Origin: an uncultured Duncaniella sp.
Lineage (GTDB): Bacteria; Bacteroidota; Bacteroidia; Bacteroidales; Muribaculaceae
Assembly: GCA_910578615.1 (NCBI GenBank)
Contig: CAJTRI010000007.1
Location: 1 to 64,000 of the forward strand
Direction: 5' to 3'
DNA: 64,000 bases
The notes below the pieces were generated by a model, which did not search any database, had not been told where the DNA came from, and was given only the letters and a program-made list of their open reading frames with translations. Positions 57,048-64,000 of this stretch are shown piece by piece. The position numbers and the translations under genes are program-made. How positions within the stretch are numbered: position 1 is the first letter of the stretch; each line of letters opens with the position of its first letter.

Positions 57048-59198
57048 ATGAGTCGGATCTCAGAATTTATATACATACTGATGTTTTTCCTCCTTCTGCC
57101 GCTACGCGTGTCAGGAGGCGGCATTGGTGTGCCGGAATCCCCGTTAGACACTGTCCGGCTTGGAGGAGTCAGCGTCCTCGGCAAGAGCAAGACCCAGCGA
57201 GTGAGAGAGGGTGCGTATTCGGTTAATGCAGTCAGTATAACTCCGTCTGTCAACCGCCTCACCACGCTCAATGAGATTGTAGACCGTAGTGCCGGAGTGA
57301 AAGTGAGACGTCAGGGAGGCGTGGGTTCTGACTTTGATATGTCAATCAACGGCCTTTCTGGCAGTTCCATACGCTACTTTATTGACGGTGTGCCTCTTGA
57401 CATAAAGGGGGCCGATGTAGGTCTCGACAATATCCCTCTCAACATGGTGGAGCGTGTGGAGCTTTACAAGGGTGTCGTGCCTGCAAGTCTCGGTAGCGAT
57501 GCCCTCGGCGGTGCGGTGAACATTGTCACAAGGAAGCATCGTACAGGCTTTGTTGACGCGAGTTATGGAATAGGGTCGTTCCACACCCATACGGCTGACC
57601 TTACAGGACAGTTCTTTCTCGGGAAAACCGGGATTGCCGTGCGTCCGACGTTCGGTCTCAACTATTCCAAAAACGATTATATGATGAGAGATGTAGAGGT
57701 ATGGGATGAAGAGGCAGAGGAGTACGTGATTACAGATCGTCCCCGCTTCCACGACTCTTATTTTTCACTCATCGGACAGATAGAGGCCGGGGTCAATGAT
57801 GTCTCATGGGCTGATGCTTTCTTTGTCTCTGGTTCGTTCAACAAGGTAGACAAACAGTTGCAGACCGGGGCCATGCAGAACAAGGTCTACGGTGATGCCG
57901 CCCGTCATTCAGAGGCGTGGAATGTCTCGGCCCGTTATTCCAAACGTTGGGGCGCACTCGGGACAAGGCTTACGCTCTCCCATACATGGGATAGGAGTGA
58001 GACTGTGGATACGGCTTTCCGCAAATACAGCTGGGACGGGACATGGCTTCCGTCATCTGGCAACGAGATAAACAACCGCGCCCGTTCAAGGCGAGTCTAC
58101 AAACGACCTCTGACCGTGGTCAATGCCGGTGCCGACTATGTCATCGACCGTCATCACTCCTTGGCTTTTAATTATATGCTTAACCGTCGTGGAAACAAGC
58201 GTCACGATGATTATGACAAATCGTTTGAGCCGAGTAACGATGTGGTGACAAAGCATGTGGTTTCGATTACCTATTCTCAGAACCTTATGGACGACAGGTT
58301 GCAGAACGCGTTTTTTGTAAAAGACTATGTGAACTCTACATCTATCCGTCAGAAAGACAACTTTACCATCACGGGAGCCGGACAGATAGAACCTGATGCC
58401 ACAAAGAACTATTGGGGCGGCGGACTGGCTTCGCGCTTCACCATAACGGCCCCGCTGGCTGTGAAGGCCTCGTTCGAGCACAGTGTGCGTCTGCCCCTTT
58501 CGCGGGAACTTCTTGGCAACGGCACGACTATCTATCCCAATCTGACACTTTCTCCAGAGGAGAGCGACAATGTCAATCTCGGAGTGTTCGGGACATGGCA
58601 TATTGATGCCGACAACGTGCTTTCCTATGAGGCTGACGGTTATCTCCGTTATGTCGGAAACTATATCCGTGCCCGGGTGTCGGAGCGAGAGGGTATGATG
58701 CAGTATTTCAACGAGTCGGCCATACATATAAAGGGTGCTGATCTTGAACTGCGCTATGTGTGGCGCAACTCGCTCACGGTGGTGCTTAACGGCACATACA
58801 GCGATGCAAGGGACAGAAAGAGATTCAAGACCGATGGAAATCCTTCTGCCACGTATGACAACAAGGTGCCGAACCGTCCATGGCTCTATGGCAACGCCGA
58901 TGTCTCCTACCAGTTCCGCGAGCTGTCGCGACTTGACGACCGGCTGCGGATAGGGGTTTCATATAAATATATCCATTGGTATTATCTCAACTGGGAAGCC
59001 TACGGGGCGGTAGAGTCAAAGGCCCGTATACCTTCGCAGAATATATTCGACATCTCCGCAACATATTCCTGGCATGAGGAGCGATACAATCTTTCGGTGT
59101 CGTGCGACAATGTCTTTGACCGTCTTGCATATGACAATTACATGCTTCAAAAACCCGGAAGGGCTGTCTATGCGAAATTCAGAATATACATTGACTAA
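57048..59198 (+). CDS. btuB: TonB-dependent receptor, BtuB-like (corrinoid uptake)
   Basis: This 716-residue outer membrane protein has a signal peptide (about 1-23), a plug domain (about 35-165, with LNEIVDRSAGVKVRRQGGVG, YFIDGVPL and GSDALGGAVNIVT) and a 22-strand barrel ending in AVYAKFRIYID. The length is that of vitamin and siderophore receptors, with no SusC-type N-terminal domain. It is the first gene after the B12 riboswitch, so cobalamin or another corrinoid is the likely cargo. The start at 57048 is the only one that gives a signal peptide. The corrinoid assignment rests on the riboswitch and the ABC transporter genes that follow. Confidence 0.88.
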   Translation: MSRISEFIYILMFFLLLPLRVSGGGIGVPESPLDTVRLGGVSVLGKSKTQRVREGAYSVNAVSITPSVNRLTTLNEIVDRSAGVKVRRQGGVGSDFDMSINGLSGSSIRYFIDGVPLDIKGADVGLDNIPLNMVERVELYKGVVPASLGSDALGGAVNIVTRKHRTGFVDASYGIGSFHTHTADLTGQFFLGKTGIAVRPTFGLNYSKNDYMMRDVEVWDEEAEEYVITDRPRFHDSYFSLIGQIEAGVNDVSWADAFFVSGSFNKVDKQLQTGAMQNKVYGDAARHSEAWNVSARYSKRWGALGTRLTLSHTWDRSETVDTAFRKYSWDGTWLPSSGNEINNRARSRRVYKRPLTVVNAGADYVIDRHHSLAFNYMLNRRGNKRHDDYDKSFEPSNDVVTKHVVSITYSQNLMDDRLQNAFFVKDYVNSTSIRQKDNFTITGAGQIEPDATKNYWGGGLASRFTITAPLAVKASFEHSVRLPLSRELLGNGTTIYPNLTLSPEESDNVNLGVFGTWHIDADNVLSYEADGYLRYVGNYIRARVSEREGMMQYFNESAIHIKGADLELRYVWRNSLTVVLNGTYSDARDRKRFKTDGNPSATYDNKVPNRPWLYGNADVSYQFRELSRLDDRLRIGVSYKYIHWYYLNWEAYGAVESKARIPSQNIFDISATYSWHEERYNLSVSCDNVFDRLAYDNYMLQKPGRAVYAKFRIYID

Positions 59199-59213
59199 CT
59201 AATCATCATAAAA

Positions 59214-60479
59214 ATGAAGAAATTCAAGTTTCTCTATCTTTCTATCGCAGTCATTATGATGGCGGTCGGTATGACCTCCTGCTCGGACGACAATAAGAAC
59301 GAGCCAGACAGGCCGGACATCATCGAAAATTTCCATTTTGATCTCTGGGTGGCTCTTGACCGTCACGGAGGTATGGGTCGTGATGTCCAGACACTTGTGC
59401 GCAGCCTCGGCTCGCTTGATGCAGGACAGCCCGAAATCAATTTCGAGGGAACCGGCACAGAGGTTAATTCGGTCATGTCTCTCGAAACCATTCTCAAAGG
59501 GGCCTATTATTATCAGGTACCTGTCTCGGGAGACCGTTTTGCAAAGTATCGCATAGAGAACAACCGTGTCATCACCGTGGCCCAGTCTCGTTTCAAGACC
59601 AATACCTATGCCACCCGCAAGTATACCCATGCCTGGACTAATGATGACACACTCGTCATCATGGCTGCCGACGGAGAGGCAAAAAAAATCATATGGACAA
59701 AGCTTGATGCCTCAGACATGAGCATCATTTCCGAGGGAACCCTTGACATCGCGCTGCCGCAAGGAGCAGAGATATTTACGACTTCGGGCATCCTCAACTA
59801 TCGCAGACAGGATGACAGGCTGTTCTATTTCTACTATGCCAAGACCGAGGGTCGTCAAGGCAAGCGTGTGACCCCCATCACCGTTGCCGTCATCAATCCT
59901 GCCGATATGTCTGTCGAGAAGACCAGTGTCTGCCCTCATGACTATGACATGGTAGGCACCGCGTATGGCGAACTTCTTCAAACCACCACCCTTATCACCG
60001 ACAATGGAGACATATATCTGGCATGTATGAATGATGATGCCGACGGAAACGAACATTCCCACCTTCTGCGCATTCCTGCCGGCTCCACTGAGTTTGATGC
60101 GACTTATGACGGTTTTACAGAAGACGGGAAGCTTATATCCATAATGTATCTTGGCGGAAGCGAGGCTATGGCCTATGCCCGCAATGACCAGCTCGGAGAA
60201 CATATTGATGATTTCTCACACTATTATACAGTCCTGAATCTGGATGCACGCACTGCCAGGCCTGTAACTTTTGATGGCGAACGTCTCGCATACAGCAGCG
60301 GACGATTCTCTTCGCGCATGGCATATGTGAATCACAAAGCATATATAGGTGTTGATGCCGAGGGAACCAATCCACAGATTTATATATATGATGTTGCGAC
60401 ACGCACCACAGCCAAGGGTGCCACGATGGCTCCGGGATACTACTTCGAGCAGATCCGGGTGGTGGAGAACGTAAAATAA
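59214..60479 (+). CDS. DUF4374-type surface lipoprotein of the B12 operon
   Basis: This 421-residue lipoprotein has Cys23 (MTSC) followed by SDDN, a tag expected for surface export. The rest is beta-rich with regularly spaced strands of the propeller kind and matches my recollection of the DUF4374 family. It lies 15 bases after the receptor gene under the same riboswitch. In Bacteroides, surface lipoproteins such as BtuG, a beta propeller, capture cobalamin for BtuB, and this protein may play that part here. The family name is fairly confident, and the corrinoid-binding role is inference from context. Confidence 0.75.
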   Translation: MKKFKFLYLSIAVIMMAVGMTSCSDDNKNEPDRPDIIENFHFDLWVALDRHGGMGRDVQTLVRSLGSLDAGQPEINFEGTGTEVNSVMSLETILKGAYYYQVPVSGDRFAKYRIENNRVITVAQSRFKTNTYATRKYTHAWTNDDTLVIMAADGEAKKIIWTKLDASDMSIISEGTLDIALPQGAEIFTTSGILNYRRQDDRLFYFYYAKTEGRQGKRVTPITVAVINPADMSVEKTSVCPHDYDMVGTAYGELLQTTTLITDNGDIYLACMNDDADGNEHSHLLRIPAGSTEFDATYDGFTEDGKLISIMYLGGSEAMAYARNDQLGEHIDDFSHYYTVLNLDARTARPVTFDGERLAYSSGRFSSRMAYVNHKAYIGVDAEGTNPQIYIYDVATRTTAKGATMAPGYYFEQIRVVENVK

Positions 60480-60567
60480 AAAGCTTTTTCAATTTTTTCT
60501 TATTTCTGCACTTCGACTATTCCCGGATGTGACAAGACTCACACCGGGATTAGTCATACTTTGTCGA

Positions 60568-61464
60568 ATGATGAGATATCTCCTTATACAGGCCGTAATG
60601 GTATTGGTGCCGTTTTTAGCTATTGGCCGGACAGTGGATATCGGAAAGCCGGCCATATTGATGGTTCATTTCGGTACAACGTTTGACGACACGCGGGCAG
60701 CCACCATAGACGTGATGAATGCCGAGGTCTGCGCCGCTTTTCCAGAGGCCGAAGTGGTAGAGGCCTATACATCGCGCATTGTCATCAAGCGTCTTGCCGC
60801 ACGAGGAATAGAGAGGCTTACTCCTCAAGAGGCTTTGCTACGTCTTGCAGCTGACGGCTATAAGCATGTCTTTGTACAGAGCACCAATATTATCGAAGGT
60901 ATCGAGATGGCCGTATTAAGAAGCGAGGTGGCGGCTATGGAGCCGTTTTTTGACGATATCCGCGTAGGACGCCCGCTTCTCTATTCGGTGGAAGATTGCC
61001 TGAGGGTGAGCGATATCATATCCTCCCGCCATGCTGAGGCGATGTCGAAGGAGGGGGATGCGCTTGTCTTTATAGGACACGGGTCTGACGGGCCGGCCAA
61101 TGCCGTGTATTCACAGATTGGCTATATGCTTTCGGCGCAAGGTCATGACAAGGCTCATGTGGCCACTGTGGAGGGTTATCCCACGTATGAAACGGTTGTG
61201 TCACGTCTGAGGGCGGGAAAATCCCGGCACGTCACCTTGGTTCCGTTAATGTTTGTGGCCGGTGACCATGCCCGCAATGATATTGACTCAGACTGGCGCG
61301 GACGTCTTGAAGTCATGGGCTTTGATGTGAGTACGGTAATCGAGGGGCTTGGACAAGTATCTGAAATAAGGGAGATATACATATCCCATATACGAGAGGG
61401 GCTTGCCGAGCGGCCTTTAAATGCCGTGGAGCGCAAGGCTGGTTATTTGAAGAAAAATCTTTGA
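60568..61464 (+). CDS. cbiK: Exported CbiK-type sirohydrochlorin cobaltochelatase
   Basis: This 298-residue class II chelatase has a hydrophobic N-terminal signal (MMRYLLIQAVMVLVPFLAIG), so it should act in the periplasm. CbiK enzymes insert cobalt into sirohydrochlorin in anaerobic B12 synthesis. The metal ligands line up with the known His/Glu/His set: His171 in FIGHGSDGPAN, Glu202 in VEGYPTYE and His234 in GDHARND, with spacings of 31 and 32 residues. Periplasmic CbiK forms are known from Desulfovibrio. Either ATG at 60568 or 60571 may be used. It lies inside the riboswitch operon before the ABC transporter genes. Its substrate in the periplasm is unclear. Confidence 0.88.
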   Translation: MMRYLLIQAVMVLVPFLAIGRTVDIGKPAILMVHFGTTFDDTRAATIDVMNAEVCAAFPEAEVVEAYTSRIVIKRLAARGIERLTPQEALLRLAADGYKHVFVQSTNIIEGIEMAVLRSEVAAMEPFFDDIRVGRPLLYSVEDCLRVSDIISSRHAEAMSKEGDALVFIGHGSDGPANAVYSQIGYMLSAQGHDKAHVATVEGYPTYETVVSRLRAGKSRHVTLVPLMFVAGDHARNDIDSDWRGRLEVMGFDVSTVIEGLGQVSEIREIYISHIREGLAERPLNAVERKAGYLKKNL

Positions 61465-61520
61465 CTATACCTCTGTGGTGACTGGTATCGATTTGAAAAA
61501 TAATGTGTAAATTTGCACTC

Positions 61521-62669
61521 ATGAAATTTAAGATTCTATCATCCATGCTCATGGCGCTCCTGTTTCTGGTTTCATGCGGAGGACGGGAGACTCGTCCCGG
61601 TGGTCGTGACAAGGATATCGACAGTGTGGCGGCGTCGGAGATGGTTCCAAAATATGCCAAGGGATACAAGGTCATTCCGGGTGGCGAAGGGGTGACATTG
61701 CTTGAAATTTCCGATCCTGAGGGATCAGAGACGCATCGTTTCGATATAGCGCTTGTTGACCGTTCCATAGCGTCAGCCGTCATTCCCGAAGGATATACCA
61801 GGGTGGATGTCCCCGTGGAGAAGGTTGTCTGCATGACCTCCCTGCAACTGAGCAATTTCATAAAGCTCGGACAGACCGGCAAGGTGGCAGGTGTGACAAG
61901 CACGCGTCATCTACATAATCAGAAGATGCGCGAACAGCTTGCCGACGGAAGGACGGGCAAGATAGGTATAGAGGGAAATTTTGACCCTGAGGTGGTCATG
62001 GCCCTTGAACCTGACCTTATCCTTATATCTCCGTTCAAACGTGGCGGCTATGAGGCGTTGAAAGGTGTTGATGCACCTATGGTGCCACATCTCGGATATA
62101 AGGAGCTTACGCCGCTCGGACAGGCCGAGTGGATTAAGGTCGTGGGGCTGCTTACCGGTAGTTTCCATGAGGCCTCCGAGTTATTCGCAGGTATAGAGAA
62201 ACGATATAACGAGCTTAAAGCCCTTGCTGACACTGTTGGTAATCGCCCTACGGTATTCACCGGCGAGATGAGGGGCGGAAACTGGTATGCGGTGGGAGGA
62301 AGAAGTTTCCTTGCCGGGCTGTTCCGTGACGCGGGTGCTGAGTATGTGTTGAACGACAATTCTGAGAGCGGTGGTGTGACATTTGACTATGAGACAATGT
62401 TTTCCAAAGCTTCGGGTGCCGATTATTGGCGTATAGTCAATAGTTTTGAGGGTGAGTTTGACTACGATGTCCTTGCCGGACGTGACGCCCGTTATACGGA
62501 TTTTGAAGCCTGGAAGAACCGTGGTGTCATTTATTGCAACATGCGCGAGGTGCCTTTCTATGAGAGTATGCCGGTGGAGCCGGAAGTGGTTCTTGCGGAT
62601 TTGATCAAGGCTTTCCATCCGTCATTGTTGCCTGACTATCAGCCTGTATATTATCATCTTCTGAAATGA
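61521..62669 (+). CDS. btuF: ABC transporter substrate-binding lipoprotein (BtuF-like)
   Basis: This 382-residue lipoprotein has Cys19 (LVSC) followed by GGRETR. With no acidic tag it should stay inside the outer membrane, on the periplasmic side. The periplasmic binding-protein type III fold is seen in VVCMTSLQLSNFIKLG, KIGIEGNFDPEVVMALEPDLILISP and the mid-protein helix, as in BtuF and FhuD. It would carry the corrinoid from the receptor to the permease. The stop codon overlaps the permease start (ATGA). The family is sure. Corrinoid rather than iron chelate is inferred from the riboswitch. Confidence 0.87.
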   Translation: MKFKILSSMLMALLFLVSCGGRETRPGGRDKDIDSVAASEMVPKYAKGYKVIPGGEGVTLLEISDPEGSETHRFDIALVDRSIASAVIPEGYTRVDVPVEKVVCMTSLQLSNFIKLGQTGKVAGVTSTRHLHNQKMREQLADGRTGKIGIEGNFDPEVVMALEPDLILISPFKRGGYEALKGVDAPMVPHLGYKELTPLGQAEWIKVVGLLTGSFHEASELFAGIEKRYNELKALADTVGNRPTVFTGEMRGGNWYAVGGRSFLAGLFRDAGAEYVLNDNSESGGVTFDYETMFSKASGADYWRIVNSFEGEFDYDVLAGRDARYTDFEAWKNRGVIYCNMREVPFYESMPVEPEVVLADLIKAFHPSLLPDYQPVYYHLLK

Positions 62670-63700
62670 GCGGTAGGGCGACATCTGTGTCTATGGTAGC
62701 GCTCGGGGTGGCTATATTGTTCTTCCTCGTGCTCAACCTGCTGCTTGGATCGGTGGCGATTCCGGCTGCTGACGTGGTGGATATATTGCTTGGAGGCACG
62801 GCGGAAAATCCTATATGGCATACCATAATCCTTAAATCACGTCTTCCGCAGGCTCTCACCGCAGTCATGGCCGGAGCCGGACTTGCCGTGAGCGGATTGC
62901 TTATGCAGACCGTCTTCCGCAATCCGCTGGCCGGCCCTTCTGTGCTCGGCATAAGTTCGGGTGCGAGTCTGGGTGTGGCCTTTGTGGTGCTTCTGTCCGG
63001 GAGTATCGGAGGGGTTGCCATGAGCCGCCTTGGGGTGGTGGGGGAGGTGACGCTCACATTTGCCGCCATAGCCGGGTCATTATTGGTGATGGCGCTGATA
63101 GCCTATGTGGCCCGGAAGATACACGGCAATGTCACGCTTCTCATAATGGGGGTGATGATAGGTTATATCGCCAACGCTGTCATAGGTGTTCTTAAATTTT
63201 TCAGTGCCGAGGAGGATATAAGGGCCTACGTCATATGGGGCCTCGGCAGTTTCGCCCGAGTCTCCGGCGGCCAGACCACGGTGTTCATAGTCATAATGCT
63301 CTGTGTGCTTCCTTTGTCCTTTATGCTCGTAAAGACATTGAACCTGTTGCTTCTTGGTGATTCATATGCTTCCAATCTCGGCCTTGATATAAGGCGTGCC
63401 CGGCTCATGGTCATCACCTGCGCCGGGGTGCTTGTCGCGGTGGTCACGGCCTATTGCGGCCCCATCGTCTTTCTCGGACTTGCCGTGCCGCATCTCTGTC
63501 GTGGCATATTCCGTACTTCCAACCATGCAGTGCTCCTCCCGGCATCTCTTCTTGCCGGTGCAGCCTTGGCCCTTGTGTGCAATCTTATAGCCCGTCTTCC
63601 GGGATTCGAGGGTGCTCTTCCTGTCAATTCCGTGACAGCTCTTGTGGGCGCCCCGGTGGTGATATGGGTGTTGTTTAACAAACGTAAGGCTGCCATATGA
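62666..63700 (+). CDS. btuC: FecCD-family ABC permease (BtuC-like)
   Basis: This 344-residue inner-membrane protein has about ten hydrophobic segments. The FecCD signature is clear: SRLPQALTAVMAGAGLAVSG, QTVFRNPLAGPSVLGISSGA and the late GPIVFLGLAVPHLCR, the coupling region for the ATPase. Homologues form the channel for cobalamin, heme or siderophores. It overlaps its neighbours by four bases on both sides, so the three transporter genes are translationally coupled. Confidence 0.9.
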   Translation: MSGRATSVSMVALGVAILFFLVLNLLLGSVAIPAADVVDILLGGTAENPIWHTIILKSRLPQALTAVMAGAGLAVSGLLMQTVFRNPLAGPSVLGISSGASLGVAFVVLLSGSIGGVAMSRLGVVGEVTLTFAAIAGSLLVMALIAYVARKIHGNVTLLIMGVMIGYIANAVIGVLKFFSAEEDIRAYVIWGLGSFARVSGGQTTVFIVIMLCVLPLSFMLVKTLNLLLLGDSYASNLGLDIRRARLMVITCAGVLVAVVTAYCGPIVFLGLAVPHLCRGIFRTSNHAVLLPASLLAGAALALVCNLIARLPGFEGALPVNSVTALVGAPVVIWVLFNKRKAAI

Positions 63701-64000
63701 ACGTGAAGGAAACCATCAGGGTGGAGCGCCTCTCCACCGGCTATCATGGCAGGCACAGGGCGGATGTCGTGGTCACCAAAGATCTGTGTGCCACCCTTCA
63801 TGGCGGTGAACTGACATGTCTCCTCGGCCCTAACGGGGCCGGGAAGTCAACGCTTCTCAGGACTCTCTCGGGATTCCTTCCGCCTCTTGGTGGAAACATA
63901 TTTATAGAGGGACGGTCTGTGGCCGGTTATACTCCGGCAGAGATTGCAAAGGTCATAGGTGTGGTGCTGACAGAGCGTCTTCATGTCAACAATATGACTG
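63697..64000 (+). CDS. btuD: ABC transporter ATP-binding protein (BtuD-like), partial
   Basis: The gene begins with ATGA overlap at the end of the permease gene and runs off the window after 101 codons. Walker A GPNGAGKST lies at residues 44-52, preceded by LHGGELTCLLG and followed by LLRTLSGFLPPLGGNIFIEG, which is typical of FecE/BtuD ATPases. It should energise the BtuF/BtuC-like import system. The signature motif and Walker B lie outside the window. Confidence 0.88.
   Translation, partial: MNVKETIRVERLSTGYHGRHRADVVVTKDLCATLHGGELTCLLGPNGAGKSTLLRTLSGFLPPLGGNIFIEGRSVAGYTPAEIAKVIGVVLTERLHVNNMT

Noticed and set aside
61508..61515. TAAATTTG just before the BtuF-like gene as an internal promoter
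   Set aside because: It ends five bases before the start codon and has no -33 box at a proper distance (TTTG is only 12 bases away). It may be chance or leaderless, so it is not listed as a promoter.
1..64000. Mobile elements, CRISPR arrays, rRNA genes, prophage
   Set aside because: No transposase, integrase, terminal repeats, spaced direct repeats, rRNA signatures or phage structural genes were recognised on either strand.

Overview
This window looks like a chromosomal stretch of a gut Bacteroidales bacterium (phylum Bacteroidota), most plausibly of the Muribaculaceae or a near relative. The clues are two SusC/SusD pairs, a hybrid two-component regulator, lipoproteins with acidic residues after the lipid cysteine, promoters of the TTTG...TAnnTTTG type in place of sigma70 -35/-10 boxes, A-rich leaders without Shine-Dalgarno sequences, and possible type IX secretion tails. 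The genus is inference. No phage, insertion sequence, CRISPR array or rRNA was seen.

Layout. 92-2532: ROK sugar kinase, a convergent MFS transporter and tRNA-Leu(UAG). 2678-7347 (minus): a cytoplasmic sugar porter and DUF5107/TPR protein pair. 7432-14221 (minus): GH110, GH2 and GH95 exo-glycosidases suited to host-type glycans (alpha-galactose, beta-mannose, alpha-fucose). 14541-50095 (plus): a large polysaccharide utilisation locus (PUL) ordered FAS1, SusC, SusD, FAS1, FAS1, SusC, SusD, VCBS-repeat protein, clan GH-D enzyme, hybrid two-component regulator, GH3, acetylesterase, GH36, GH92, GH43. 50103-55469 (minus): clan GH-D enzyme, AraC regulator and second GH92, divergent from an aldose 1-epimerase (55628-56635). 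56691-64000 (plus): a cobalamin-riboswitch operon with a BtuB-like receptor, DUF4374 lipoprotein, exported CbiK-like chelatase and BtuF/C/D-like ABC transporter, the last gene cut by the window edge.

How the genes fit together. Fasciclin (FAS1) lipoproteins sit where SusE/SusF-type surface glycan-binding proteins usually lie, so they are likely to bind glycan at the cell surface beside the SusCD importers. Exported exo-enzymes trim alpha-galactose, alpha-fucose, alpha- and beta-mannose, beta-linked sugars, xylose or arabinose, and acetyl groups. The hybrid regulator and the AraC protein probably sense released sugars. The epimerase, the sugar porter and the ROK kinase would pass monosaccharides into central metabolism. 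No endo-acting glycanase is visible, which suits short or branched glycans.

The items that most merit a second look are the FAS1-based double SusCD locus, the diverged plug of the second SusC, the pair of clan GH-D enzymes with different active-site loops, the B12 operon that couples an exported cobaltochelatase and a DUF4374 lipoprotein to corrinoid uptake, and the DUF5107/TPR plus porter pair.
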